Assembly: GCF_000720455.1 (NCBI RefSeq)
Contig: NZ_JOAK01000007.1
Coordinates: 1-64,000 of the forward strand
Length of the DNA stretch: 64,000 nucleotides
Source of the DNA: Streptomyces virginiae
Lineage (GTDB): Bacteria > Actinomycetota > Actinomycetes > Streptomycetales > Streptomycetaceae
Direction: 5' to 3'
Part shown: in pieces, positions 43,088 through 51,302 of the stretch
How the letters are laid out: each line of letters opens with the position of its first letter
Position numbering within the stretch: the first letter of the stretch is position 1
The notes under the pieces: generated by a model
Told to the model about the DNA's origin: nothing
What the model saw: the letters and a program-made list of their open reading frames with translations, nothing else
Databases searched by the model: none
Position numbers and translations under genes: made by a program

Positions 43088-44597
43088 GCGACCGCGCACC
43101 CACCACCGCGCAGTAGGCGGCCAGTGCGGCGAGGGCCGCGGCCACCGGCCAGGCACCGAAGCGGACGAAGAGGGTCGAGCCCCGGGCGAGCGGCACCTCG
43201 TACACCTGCGCGGTCCGCGCCGACGTGGGCAGGGCCGGGCCGATCCGCTCGCCCGACGGGCCGTGCACCACGCTGACCCCGGTGAGGGTGGCGTGCACCA
43301 TCGGGCGGCCGTTCTCGGCCGCCCGCAGGGCCGCCAGGGACGCGTGCTGGGCCGGGGCCCAGCTGTCCTGGAAGGTGGAGGTCGCCGACTGGGCGACGAG
43401 CAGGGAGGCCCCGTCGAGGGTGAGGCGCCTGCTCATGTCGGGGAAGGCCGACTCGAAGCAGACCAGCGGCCCCACCCGGACACCGGTGCGCCCGTCGGGC
43501 CGCCCGGGCAGGTCCATGACCACGGGGGAGTCGCCGCGCACGCGGTCCTCGCCGGCCGCCCGGCCGACCGAGGTGGCCCATCCCAGGAGCGAGCGGGCCG
43601 GTACGTACTCACCGAACGGCACCAGCCGCATCTTGTCGTACCGGTCACCCGTGGGGCCGGCGGGACCGACCAGGACGGCGCTCTTGTAGATGCCCGGCCG
43701 GTCCGCCCGCCGCGCGTCCACGTTCACCAGCAGCGGCGCCCCGACCTCGGCCGACAGGGCGGCCAGCCGCCGGGCCAGGTCCGGACGGGCCGACAGGTCC
43801 TCGCCGACACTGCTCTCGCCCCACACCACCAGGTCCACGTCCCGCCCGGCCAGCGGACGCGTCAGCCGCTCCCCGGCGGCGAACCGCCGCTCCGCGCTGT
43901 CCGGGCCGTCCGGCACCTGCCCCGGCTGTACGACGGCCACCCGCAGCCCGCCCGACTCCGCGGGCCGGGCCGCCCACACCCACACCCCGCCCGTCAGCAG
44001 CGCACAGCCCGTGAGCCCGGCCACCGCCGGGACCCGTGCCCCGGGCACCGCGAACAGCAGCACCAGGGCGCAGTTGACCGCCACCAGCAGCAGACTGACC
44101 AGCCACACCCCGCCCACCGAAGCCAGCCGCAGCGCGGTCGGCACCTGCCACTGGCTGGCCCCCAGCAGCCCCCACGGCCCGCCCAGCCCCTGCCAGGACC
44201 GGACGACCTCCGACAGCAGCCATCCCGCCGGTACGACGACCAGCGCGCAGGCGGCCCGGCCCGCCGAGGGGTGCCCGCCGAGCAGCTGCCGCACCAGCAG
44301 GGCCCAGGGGATCCACAGCAGGCCCACCAGGGCGGCCACCGGGAGCAGGAACACGTGGAGGCTCGGCAGCAGCCAGTGGTGCACGGCCAGGATGTAGCCG
44401 GCGCCGCCGATCCAGCCCTCCAGGGCCGCCCGCCGGCCGGTCGGGGCCGACCTCAGCAGCAGCATCCAGGGCACCAGGGCGACGTAGGCGAACCACCAGA
44501 GGGCCGGGGCGGGGAAGGCGAGCGCGGGCAGGGCGCCGGCCGCGAGCGCCGCGGGCGCCCGCCACCGGCGCGACCACCCGCTGTGCATCGGGACCAT
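43032..44597 (-). CDS. lnt: Apolipoprotein N-acyltransferase
   Basis: 521 residues. About six N-terminal membrane helices, then a nitrilase domain with the Glu-Lys-Cys triad: WGESS (Glu), KMRLVPFGEYVP (Lys) and LVCFESAFP (Cys). Adds the third acyl chain to lipoproteins; Streptomyces often has two Lnt copies. GGAGG lies before ATG 44597. The 3' end overlaps the convergent oxidoreductase by 56 bp, an unusually long antisense overlap. Confidence 0.93.
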   Translation of the reverse strand: MVPMHSGWSRRWRAPAALAAGALPALAFPAPALWWFAYVALVPWMLLLRSAPTGRRAALEGWIGGAGYILAVHHWLLPSLHVFLLPVAALVGLLWIPWALLVRQLLGGHPSAGRAACALVVVPAGWLLSEVVRSWQGLGGPWGLLGASQWQVPTALRLASVGGVWLVSLLLVAVNCALVLLFAVPGARVPAVAGLTGCALLTGGVWVWAARPAESGGLRVAVVQPGQVPDGPDSAERRFAAGERLTRPLAGRDVDLVVWGESSVGEDLSARPDLARRLAALSAEVGAPLLVNVDARRADRPGIYKSAVLVGPAGPTGDRYDKMRLVPFGEYVPARSLLGWATSVGRAAGEDRVRGDSPVVMDLPGRPDGRTGVRVGPLVCFESAFPDMSRRLTLDGASLLVAQSATSTFQDSWAPAQHASLAALRAAENGRPMVHATLTGVSVVHGPSGERIGPALPTSARTAQVYEVPLARGSTLFVRFGAWPVAAALAALAAYCAVVGARSLRRPAPEPSSPPSRTARG

Positions 44598-44627
44598 GGC
44601 GCCTCCGCTTCCAGTGTGGGCAGTGCC

Positions 44628-44694
44628 GGGCGGACCTGCCCCTCCGGCCGGGCGGACTTGCCCCTCGGGCCGGGCGGACCCGCCCCCTCCGCGC
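44628..44694. repeat. 22-bp imperfect tandem repeat upstream of lnt
   Basis: GGGCGGACCTGCCCCTCCGG-type unit repeated three times (44628-44649, 44650-44671, 44672 onward), with small differences. Lies between the lnt start and the end of the NTF2-like gene. Confidence 0.7.
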
Positions 44695-44743
44695 CCGGCC
44701 GGCAGAGCGGCCCCCGCGGGCCGCGGGGCGGGGCGGAGCGGGT

Positions 44744-45211
44744 TCAGACGGCCGTGTGCCGCCACTTCTCGTGCACGGTCACATGGGTGAGCCGCCAGCC
44801 GTCCCGGGTGCGGGCCAGGGCGAAGGTGTAGCGTCCGGCGGCGACGAAGTTGGGGGAGGTGACCGTGCCGTCGGCCTCCGGCCCCTCCAGCCGCATCGGA
44901 TTGAGGAAGTCGGCACGGACCTCGGCGCTGTCGCCGGGCGAGCCGCCGGCGTCCTCCAGCCGGATCAGCCGGTTGACGATCAGGTGCTGGCGCACGGGGA
45001 AGAGCCGCATGGTCTCCGCGAGCCAGTCCGCGACCCGCGCCACCGGCCCCTCGATCCCGCCCGCCGAGCTGTAGTCGGCCCGCCCGCCGGCGACGAACAG
45101 GGCCCGGTAGGCCGCCCAGTCGCCGTCGTCCACGGCCACCGCGTAGCCCGTGACCACGTCGTCGATCGCCAGCCGGTCCATCACCGTCGCGAGATCCACA
45201 CGCTGAGTCAT
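44744..45211 (-). CDS. SnoaL-like (nuclear transport factor 2 fold) protein
   Basis: 155 residues. IDDVVTGYAVAVDDGDWAAYRALF at the start, the FPVRQHLIVNRLI segment and the C-terminal RYTFALARTRDGWRLTHVTVHEKWR fit the SnoaL/NTF2 superfamily. May act as a hydratase, dehydrase or binding protein. GTGATGG-type start at 45211; no strong Shine-Dalgarno. Next to lnt on the same strand, but 147 bp of repeat separates them. Confidence 0.85.
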   Translation of the reverse strand: MTQRVDLATVMDRLAIDDVVTGYAVAVDDGDWAAYRALFVAGGRADYSSAGGIEGPVARVADWLAETMRLFPVRQHLIVNRLIRLEDAGGSPGDSAEVRADFLNPMRLEGPEADGTVTSPNFVAAGRYTFALARTRDGWRLTHVTVHEKWRHTAV

Positions 45212-45280
45212 CGGGTCAGTGTGGGGCTGCGCGGGCGCGAGGCCAAGGGTCGTGCGCCGACCGGATCTCCGCGCGGCCCG

Positions 45281-45457
45281 TCAGTGACCGGAACGCGCCT
45301 CCCGCTGCCGGACCACGACGAGGAACGCGTCGCTCGCCAGATCCATGACCACCTCGGCCGGCACGCCCTCGCGCATCCGCTGCGCCGCATACTCCTCGGC
45401 GGGCCAGCTCCCCCGCGGACTTCCGGCCGGAAAACGCTCCAGCACCACTCGACCCAT
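45281..45457 (-). CDS. Small hypothetical protein
   Basis: 58 residues from ATG 45457, with AGGGGG seven bases upstream. MGRVVLERFPAGSPRGSWPAEEYAAQRMREG, then a short hydrophobic stretch AFLVVVRQREARSGH. No known family. Charged and helical; possibly a small regulator. Located downstream of uppP on the same strand after a terminator-like palindrome. Confidence 0.6.
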   Translation of the reverse strand: MGRVVLERFPAGSPRGSWPAEEYAAQRMREGVPAEVVMDLASDAFLVVVRQREARSGH

Positions 45458-45506
45458 GGGACACCCCCTGCTTCTTGCCTTTCGGTCTCTTCGTGAACAA
45501 CGACGC

Positions 45507-45540
45507 GGAGGCCGACCGGGAACGTTCCCGGTCGGCCTCC
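45507..45540. terminator. 34-bp perfect palindrome, terminator after uppP
   Basis: GGAGGCCGACCGGGAAC (45507-45523) is exactly complementary to GTTCCCGGTCGGCCTCC (45524-45540) with no loop bases between. Lies 32 bp after the uppP stop. Confidence 0.75.
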
Positions 45541-45571
45541 GATTCACGCGAAGTGGTGGTGCGGGGCCCCG

Positions 45572-46450
45572 CTACGAGCCGGACTCGCCGGCGTGGGGGC
45601 TCAGCACGTCCGTGCCGATCAGCACGAACAGCAGGATGCCGAGCGCGATGCGGTAGATCACGAAGGGCATGAAGCTCTTGGTGGTGATGAACTTCATGAA
45701 CCACGCGATCACGGCGTAGCCGACGAAGAAGGCGATGACCGTCGCGAAGACCGTCGGACCCCAGGAGATGTGGCCCGGCTCCTCGATCACGTCCTTGATC
45801 TCGAAGGCGCCCGAGGCCAGCACGGCCGGGATGGCCAGGAGGAAGGAGTACCGGGCCGCCGCCTCGCGGGTGAAGCCCAGCAGCAGACCGCCGGAAATCG
45901 TCGCGCCGGAGCGCGAGACACCCGGGATCAGGGCCATCGCCTGGCAGAAGCCGAAGATCAGACCGTCCTTGACGCCCAGCTGCTGGAGCGTCTTGCGCTC
46001 GCGGATCGCCCGGTGCCGGCCGCCCTCCTCGTCGCGGGCGGCCAGCCGGTCGGCGACGCCCAGCACGATGCCCATCACGATGAGGGTGGTGGCCGTCAGC
46101 CGCAGGTCGCGGGCCGGTCCGACGATCGCGTCCTTGAACACGAGGCCGAGGATGCCGATCGGGAGTGAGCCGACGATCACCAGCCAGCCCATCTTGGCGT
46201 CCTGTTCGGAGCGCAGGGCCTTCGTGTACAGGGAACGGAACCAGGTGGAGACGATCCGCGCGATGTCCTTGCGGAAGTAGATCAGAACGGCGGCCTCGGT
46301 GCCGATCTGGGTGATGGCCGTGAAGGCCGCTCCTGGGTCGTGCCAGCCGGCGAATGCCGCGGTCAGCCGCAGGTGGGCGCTGGAGGAGATCGGGAGGAAC
46401 TCCGTAAGCCCCTGGACGAGACCGAGGATTAGGGATTCGAACCAGCTCAT
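45572..46450 (-). CDS. uppP: Undecaprenyl-diphosphate phosphatase
   Basis: 292 residues, eight helices. QGLTEFLPISSSAHL (first phosphatase motif, with the key Glu and Ser) and PGVSRSGATI (second, with Arg) are conserved. Dephosphorylates undecaprenyl diphosphate to recycle the lipid carrier for cell-wall synthesis; also causes bacitracin resistance. The ATG at 46450 begins MSWFESLILGLVQG, the usual start for this family. Confidence 0.96.
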   Translation of the reverse strand: MSWFESLILGLVQGLTEFLPISSSAHLRLTAAFAGWHDPGAAFTAITQIGTEAAVLIYFRKDIARIVSTWFRSLYTKALRSEQDAKMGWLVIVGSLPIGILGLVFKDAIVGPARDLRLTATTLIVMGIVLGVADRLAARDEEGGRHRAIRERKTLQQLGVKDGLIFGFCQAMALIPGVSRSGATISGGLLLGFTREAAARYSFLLAIPAVLASGAFEIKDVIEEPGHISWGPTVFATVIAFFVGYAVIAWFMKFITTKSFMPFVIYRIALGILLFVLIGTDVLSPHAGESGS

Positions 46451-46498
46451 GTCGGGGTGCGCTCGTCCTTGTGATCGTCGGGCAGTTCGCCCCCGATG

Positions 46499-47227
46499 CT
46501 AGGGCCCGTGCGAAGCGCCACTGACCACAGGGGGGTGCTGGGACGTCAGTTCATACGCCGGACCGCCGGTTCGAGGGGGTGCCAGACGGTGCCTTTTGCG
46601 CCAGCCGACGACTCCCGCGCCCACCACGGAGACCACGATGAAGCCGAAGGAGATGAGGAAGGCGGGGGATCCGGGGGAGGAGGCGCTGGCACCCGCGATC
46701 ACGTAGGCCGTGGTGTTCGGGACCACGCCGAGCGCCGTCGCGAGCAGGAAGGGCGTCCAGCCGCAGCGGGACACCGCCGCGCAGTAGTTGGCCACCACGA
46801 AGGGCACCCCGGGGAAGAGCCGCACCGCCAGCATCGAGCGGAAGCCGTGCCGGCTGAGCTGCCCGTCGGCCGCTTCCAGCCAGCGCCCGCGCAGGAACGG
46901 ACGCAAAGCCTCCTGGCCCATGACCCGGCCGAGCCCGAAGGCGATGCCGGCGCCCAGCACGGTGCCCCCGACCGCCGCTACGAGGCCGAACTGCGTGCCG
47001 AAGACGGCTCCCGCGGCCAGGTTCAGCAGGGGACGCGGCACGAACGCCGCCGAGCACACGCCGTACACGGCTGCGAACGACAGGACGGCCGCGCCCACCG
47101 GGAGGCCGGGGGGCCAACCCTCCGAGAGGATCCGCTGGGGTTCGTAGACCAGCACGCACACGCCGGCCGCGGCGAGCAGCACGACGAGCAGCGCCAGCCG
47201 GGTCCACGGCGCGAGGAGGAGGGACAT
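46499..47227 (-). CDS. TVP38/TMEM64 (SNARE-associated, DedA-like) membrane protein
   Basis: 242 residues, six helices. Family core: FVPRPLLNLAAGAVFGTQFGLVAAVGGTVLGAG, then LAVRLFPGVPFVVANYCAA. Proposed role in lipid or polyprenyl flipping; a relative of DedA. On the minus strand, TAGTCT (47239-47234) lies six bases before the ATG, so the gene is leaderless. Divergent from the alkD gene with a 49-bp gap. Confidence 0.88.
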   Translation of the reverse strand: MSLLLAPWTRLALLVVLLAAAGVCVLVYEPQRILSEGWPPGLPVGAAVLSFAAVYGVCSAAFVPRPLLNLAAGAVFGTQFGLVAAVGGTVLGAGIAFGLGRVMGQEALRPFLRGRWLEAADGQLSRHGFRSMLAVRLFPGVPFVVANYCAAVSRCGWTPFLLATALGVVPNTTAYVIAGASASSPGSPAFLISFGFIVVSVVGAGVVGWRKRHRLAPPRTGGPAYELTSQHPPVVSGASHGP

Positions 47228-47233
47228 CCCGGG

Positions 47234-47276
47234 AGACTAGCCCAGCTGTGCGACATCGCGCCGTAATCTGGGCCTC
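47234..47276. promoter_or_regulatory. Divergent leaderless promoters (TVP38 and alkD)
   Basis: On the minus strand TAGTCT (47239-47234) serves TVP38. On the plus strand TAATCT (47264-47269) is seven bases before alkD ATG 47277. Both transcripts start at or within one base of their start codons. Confidence 0.55.
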
Positions 47277-47993
47277 ATGCTGTCGAACGGCGGACGGCCC
47301 CCCAGGGTTCCCCGCAGCGCCCTCGCGGACACCCTCCTGGAGCGACTGACGGGTACGTACGCGGCCGCGGCCGACCCCGGGCGGGCCGAGGCGATGGCCG
47401 CGTACATGAAGCACGTCGCCCCCTTCCTCGGCATCCCCACGCCGCTGCGCCGGGAACTGTCGAAGACAGTGACGAAGAACACCCGGAGGCCTTCGGAGGC
47501 GGACGTCGCGGCGCTCGCGCTGCGCTGCTGGCGGCTTCCCGAGCGGGAGTACCACTACTTCGCGGTGGACTACCTGCGCCGCCACGTCGACCGCTGCTCA
47601 TCCGGACTCCTGCCGGTCGTCCGGCACCTGATCACCACCGTCCCCTGGTGGGACACCGTCGACCTGCTCGCCGCGCACACCGTCGGCCCGCTGGTGGCCG
47701 CCGACCCCGCCCTCGCCCCCGTGATGGACGAATGGATCGGCAGCGAGGACCTGTGGCTCGCCCGCGCCGCCCTCCTCCACCAACTCCGCTACAAGGACGC
47801 CACCGACACCGACCGGCTCTTCGCCCACTGCCGGCGCCGGGCCGGGCACCCGGACTTCTTCCTCCGCAAGGCCATCGGCTGGGCCCTGCGCGAATACGCC
47901 AAGACGGACCCCGACGCGGTGCGCGCCTTCGTCGACGCCGAACGCGCCACCCTCTCCCCGCTGTCCGTGCGCGAAGCACTCAAGAACCTCTGA
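47277..47993 (+). CDS. DNA alkylation repair protein (AlkD-like HEAT repeat)
   Basis: 238 residues. All-helical HEAT-like array. AMAAYMKHVAPFLGIPTPLRREL, the YFAVDYLRRHV segment, and TTVPWWDTVDLLAAHTVGPLV (Trp and Asp needed to recognise the modified base) match AlkD glycosylases that remove N3/N7-alkylated purines. Leaderless start. May repair methyl or natural alkylating damage. Confidence 0.9.
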   Translation: MLSNGGRPPRVPRSALADTLLERLTGTYAAAADPGRAEAMAAYMKHVAPFLGIPTPLRRELSKTVTKNTRRPSEADVAALALRCWRLPEREYHYFAVDYLRRHVDRCSSGLLPVVRHLITTVPWWDTVDLLAAHTVGPLVAADPALAPVMDEWIGSEDLWLARAALLHQLRYKDATDTDRLFAHCRRRAGHPDFFLRKAIGWALREYAKTDPDAVRAFVDAERATLSPLSVREALKNL

Positions 47994-48057
47994 GCGCCCG
48001 CCGGTTCGCCCGGTAATTCATTCGACGGACGCGGGACGGTCCGGCAGGATCGAGGAC

Positions 48058-48168
48058 ATGTCCCGGTACGCCTTCCCCGCAGCGCCGTCCGCAGTCGCGG
48101 ACGCGCCGAAGGCTGCCGAATTCGCGGGCGCACCCGCCTTCGCCGCATTCGACGGCGCACGAAGCTGA
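48058..48168 (+). CDS. Possible 36-residue upstream ORF before tuf3
   Basis: ATG-to-TGA ORF, Ala/Pro-rich peptide ([17 protein letters not shown] and so on), with AGGA nine bases upstream. It ends 89 bases before tuf3. Third-position GC (about 77%) is lower than for neighbouring genes (over 90%), so it may be chance. It could be a leader peptide in the tuf3 5' region. Confidence 0.25.
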   Translation: MSRYAFPAAPSAVADAPKAAEFAGAPAFAAFDGARS

Positions 48169-48257
48169 CCCTTCCCGGATCGTCCGGCGGACCCCGCAGG
48201 GGGAGGGTCGGCTCGGTTCAGGGGTCCCGTCCACGCTTCGAGCAACGGGAAGAGATC

Positions 48258-49439
48258 ATGGCCAAGACGGCCTTCGTGCGGACCAAGCCGCACCTCAACA
48301 TCGGCACCATGGGTCACGTCGACCACGGCAAGACCACCCTCACCGCCGCCATCACCAAGGTCCTCGCCGAGCGCGGCGGCGCCTCCTTCGTGCCCTTCGA
48401 CCGCATCGACCGGGCCCCCGAGGAGGCCCGCCGGGGCATCACCATCAACCTCACGCACGTCGAGTACGAGACGGACACCCGCCACTACGCCCACGTCGAC
48501 ATGCCCGGTCACGCGGACTACATCAAGAACATGGTCACGGGGGCCGCGCAGCTCGACGGCGCGATCCTCGTCGTCTCCGCGCTCGACGGGGTCATGCCAC
48601 AGACCGCCGAGCACGTGCTCCTCGCCCGCCAGGTCGGCGTCGACCACATCGTGGTCGCGCTCAACAAGGCCGACGCCGGGGACCCCGAGCTGACCGACCT
48701 GGTCGAGCTGGAGGTCCGCGAACTGCTCACCGCGCACGGCTACGGCGGTGACGGCGCGCCCGTCGTACGGGTCTCCGGGCTCGGGGCGCTGGAGGGCGAC
48801 CCCAGGTGGACCGGCGCGATCGAGGCCCTGCTGGACGCGGTGGACACCTACGTGCCGACACCGGTGCGGTACACCGGGGCGCCGTTCCTGCTGCCCGTGG
48901 AGAACGTGCTCACCATCACCGGGCGCGGGACGGTCGTCACCGGCGCCGTCGAGCGCGGCAGCGTACGCCTCGGCGACCGCATCGCCGTCCTGGGCGGCGA
49001 CGGCGAGCCGCTGGAGACGGTCGTCACCGGCCTGGAGACCTTCGGCAAGCCGATGGAGTCCGCCGAGGCCGGCGACAACGTCGCGCTGCTGCTGCGCGGC
49101 GTGCCGCGCGACGGCGTGCGCCGCGGGCACGTGGTGGCCGCCCCCGGCAGCGTGACGCCCAAGCGCCGCTTCAGCGCGCAGGTGTACGTGCTCTCCGGGC
49201 GCGAGGGCGGCCGTACGACGCCGGTCGCCAGCGGTTACCGGCCGCAGTTCTACATCCGCACCGCCGACGTGGTGGGGGACGTGGACCTGGGGCTCGCGGG
49301 CGTCGCCCGGCCCGGTGAGACGGTCACGATGACCGTCGAGCTCGGACGGGACGTCCCGCTGGAGGCGGGCCTCGGCTTCGCGATCCGTGAGGGCGGCCGG
49401 ACCGTCGGCGCCGGGACGGTGACGGCCGTCCTGGGCTGA
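48258..49439 (+). CDS. tuf3: Elongation factor Tu, third/divergent copy (EF-Tu3)
   Basis: 393 residues. GTPase motifs: GHVDHGKT (19-26), DMPGH (81-85), NKAD, then domains 2 and 3 through [14 protein letters not shown] at the C-terminus. It differs from the main EF-Tu in many places: residue 82 is Met where EF-Tu1 has Cys (DCPGH), the effector loop is RGITINLTH, and the domain 3 [16 protein letters not shown] is changed. It matches the Streptomyces tuf3 group, reported to be expressed under stringent conditions. GGGAAGAG precedes the ATG. No EF-G or ribosomal protein genes adjoin it, unlike tuf1. Strong terminator after. Confidence 0.95.
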   Translation: MAKTAFVRTKPHLNIGTMGHVDHGKTTLTAAITKVLAERGGASFVPFDRIDRAPEEARRGITINLTHVEYETDTRHYAHVDMPGHADYIKNMVTGAAQLDGAILVVSALDGVMPQTAEHVLLARQVGVDHIVVALNKADAGDPELTDLVELEVRELLTAHGYGGDGAPVVRVSGLGALEGDPRWTGAIEALLDAVDTYVPTPVRYTGAPFLLPVENVLTITGRGTVVTGAVERGSVRLGDRIAVLGGDGEPLETVVTGLETFGKPMESAEAGDNVALLLRGVPRDGVRRGHVVAAPGSVTPKRRFSAQVYVLSGREGGRTTPVASGYRPQFYIRTADVVGDVDLGLAGVARPGETVTMTVELGRDVPLEAGLGFAIREGGRTVGAGTVTAVLG

Positions 49440-49458
49440 CCCTCCCGATCGGGACCCC

Positions 49459-49505
49459 CCTGTGGTGACGGCAGGACGGCTGCGCCAGACTGCCGTCACC
49501 ACAGG
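49459..49505 (+). terminator. Hairpin terminator after tuf3
   Basis: CCTGTGGTGACGGCAG (49459-49474) pairs with CTGCCGTCACCACAGG (49490-49505), 16 bp perfect with a 15-base loop. Confidence 0.75.
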
Positions 49506-49529
49506 CGTGAGCGAAGGGGGCGGGCGGAC

Positions 49530-50387
49530 ATGGGCGGCGACACGGCACTGGTGCTCGGCGGCGGCGGACTGACCGGTGTCGGCTGGGAGTGCGGGATCCT
49601 CTACGGGCTCGCCCGCGCAGGCGTGGACCTCACCACCGCGGACCTGGTCGTCGGCACCTCGGCCGGCTCGGTGGTCGGCGCCCAGCTCACCTCGGGACGG
49701 TTCAGCGCGCAGGAGCTGTACGAGCGCCAGCTCGGCGATGCCGCCGGGGAGACCGCCGCGAAGCTGGGCGCGGGCGTCATCGCCCGCTACGCGCTGGCGA
49801 TGGCGCGCTCGCGCCGCGACGCGGCCGCCTACCGCCGCCGGGTGGGAGCGATGGCCCTGGCCGCGGACACCGGCCCCGAGGCGGAACGCCGCAAGGTGCT
49901 GGCGGCCCGGCTGGTCTCCCACGAGTGGCCCGAGCGGCGGCTCGTGGTCACCGCGGTCGACGCGCTCAGCGGCGATCTCAAGACCTTCGACCGCGAGAGC
50001 GGCAGCGGGCTGGTCGACGCGGTCGCGGCGAGCTGTGCGGTGCCCGGGGTGTGGCCCCCGGTGACGGTCGGCGGACGCCGCTTCATCGACGGGGGCATCC
50101 GCTCCGCCACCAACGCCGACCTCGCCGCCGGCTACGCGCGCGTGGTGATCATCGCCCCGATCGCGCTCGGCTCCGGGCTCGTCCCCGCACCGGCCGCGCA
50201 GGCGGCCCGGCTGCGCGAGGCGGGGGCACGGGTGCTGCTCATCACCCCGTCGGCCACGGCCCGCAAGGCCTTCGGGCGCAACGTCCTGGACCCGGCCCGG
50301 CGCGACCCGGCCGCCCGCGCCGGCCTGGCGCAGGCCCCGGAGCACACCGCCGAGGCGGCTGCCGTCTGGTCGGGCGGGACGGACTGA
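49530..50387 (+). CDS. Patatin-like phospholipase
   Basis: 285 residues. Oxyanion GGGGLTG near 10-16, nucleophile GTSAGS (about 43-48) and catalytic DGGIRS (Asp-Gly-Gly). Ser-Asp dyad acyl hydrolase acting on phospholipids or lysophospholipids; no signal peptide, so cytoplasmic or peripheral. GAAGGGGG precedes the ATG. Separate from tuf3 by the terminator. Confidence 0.9.
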   Translation: MGGDTALVLGGGGLTGVGWECGILYGLARAGVDLTTADLVVGTSAGSVVGAQLTSGRFSAQELYERQLGDAAGETAAKLGAGVIARYALAMARSRRDAAAYRRRVGAMALAADTGPEAERRKVLAARLVSHEWPERRLVVTAVDALSGDLKTFDRESGSGLVDAVAASCAVPGVWPPVTVGGRRFIDGGIRSATNADLAAGYARVVIIAPIALGSGLVPAPAAQAARLREAGARVLLITPSATARKAFGRNVLDPARRDPAARAGLAQAPEHTAEAAAVWSGGTD

Positions 50388-50453
50388 GGCCCGCCGGCCG
50401 GACGACCTGAGGCCCCCGCTCCGGTATCGCGGGGGCTGCCGGACAATGGAGCG

Positions 50454-51302
50454 GTGAGCGACGAACGGATCCCGGTGACACGGGACGTGGGCCAGGGCAC
50501 CGCCAAGCTGATGCCGGACGTCGACGGGGAACGGGCCTGGCTGCTGACCGTCGACGGCGCCCCGCAGTCCTATGTGGACCTGGACGATCCGCAGCACCTG
50601 GAATTCGAGTACGTACGCCGCCTCGCGCACGTCCTGGACTGCGCTGCGGAGCCGGGGCTCCCGCTGGACCTCCTGCACCTGGGCGGCGGCGCGCTCACCC
50701 TGCCCCGCTACGCCGCGGCCACCCGGCCCGGATCCCGGCAGGCGGTGGTCGAGTTCGACGCCGGCCTGGTGGAGCTGGTCACCGAGCACCTGCCGCTGCC
50801 GGAGGGGTCCGGGATCACCGTGCACACCGCCGACGCCCGAGCCTGGCTGGAGGCCGCGCCCGCGGGGAGCGCGGACGTGGTGGTGGCCGACGTGTTCGGC
50901 GGCTCGCGGGTGCCGGCGCAGCTGACCTCGCTGGAGTACGCGCGGGAGGCCGCACGGGTGCTGCGGCCCGGCGGGCTGTACGCGGCGAACCTGGCGGACG
51001 GGGCGCCCTTCGACTTCCTGCGGAGCCAACTGGCCAACTTCGCCGCCGCCTTCGCCGGGCTCGCGCTCGTCGCCGAGCCCTCGGTGCTCAGGGGACGGCG
51101 CTTCGGGAACGCAGTGCTGCTGGCCTCCGACACCCCGCTGGACGTGGGGGCACTGGCCAGGCGCTGCGCGTCCGACGCATTTCCCGCCCGGGTCGAGTAC
51201 GGCGACGGCCTGGCCCGCTTCGTCAGGGGCGCGGCTCCCGTCTCCGACGCGGACGCCGCTCCCTCGCCGGCTCCGCCGGAGGGCGCGTTCAGCCTGGGGT
51301 GA
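50454..51302 (+). CDS. Spermidine synthase-like methyltransferase-fold protein
   Basis: 282 residues, Rossmann-like AdoMet/aminopropyltransferase fold: DLLHLGGGALTLPRYAAATRPGSRQAVVEFDAGLV and VVVADVFGGSRVPAQLTSLEYAREAARVLRPGG. N-terminal beta-strand cap (YVDLDDPQHLEFEYVRRL) as in spermidine synthases. May make a polyamine or be a methyltransferase; substrate unknown. GTG at 50454 follows GACAAT by six bases, so leaderless. The 3' end overlaps the next MFS gene by 14 bp. Confidence 0.85.
   Translation: MSDERIPVTRDVGQGTAKLMPDVDGERAWLLTVDGAPQSYVDLDDPQHLEFEYVRRLAHVLDCAAEPGLPLDLLHLGGGALTLPRYAAATRPGSRQAVVEFDAGLVELVTEHLPLPEGSGITVHTADARAWLEAAPAGSADVVVADVFGGSRVPAQLTSLEYAREAARVLRPGGLYAANLADGAPFDFLRSQLANFAAAFAGLALVAEPSVLRGRRFGNAVLLASDTPLDVGALARRCASDAFPARVEYGDGLARFVRGAAPVSDADAAPSPAPPEGAFSLG

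Noticed and set aside
48018..51029. 1003-codon minus-strand frame opposite tuf3 and patatin
   Set aside because: Reverse-complement shadow of strongly biased genes; no motif or ribosome site.
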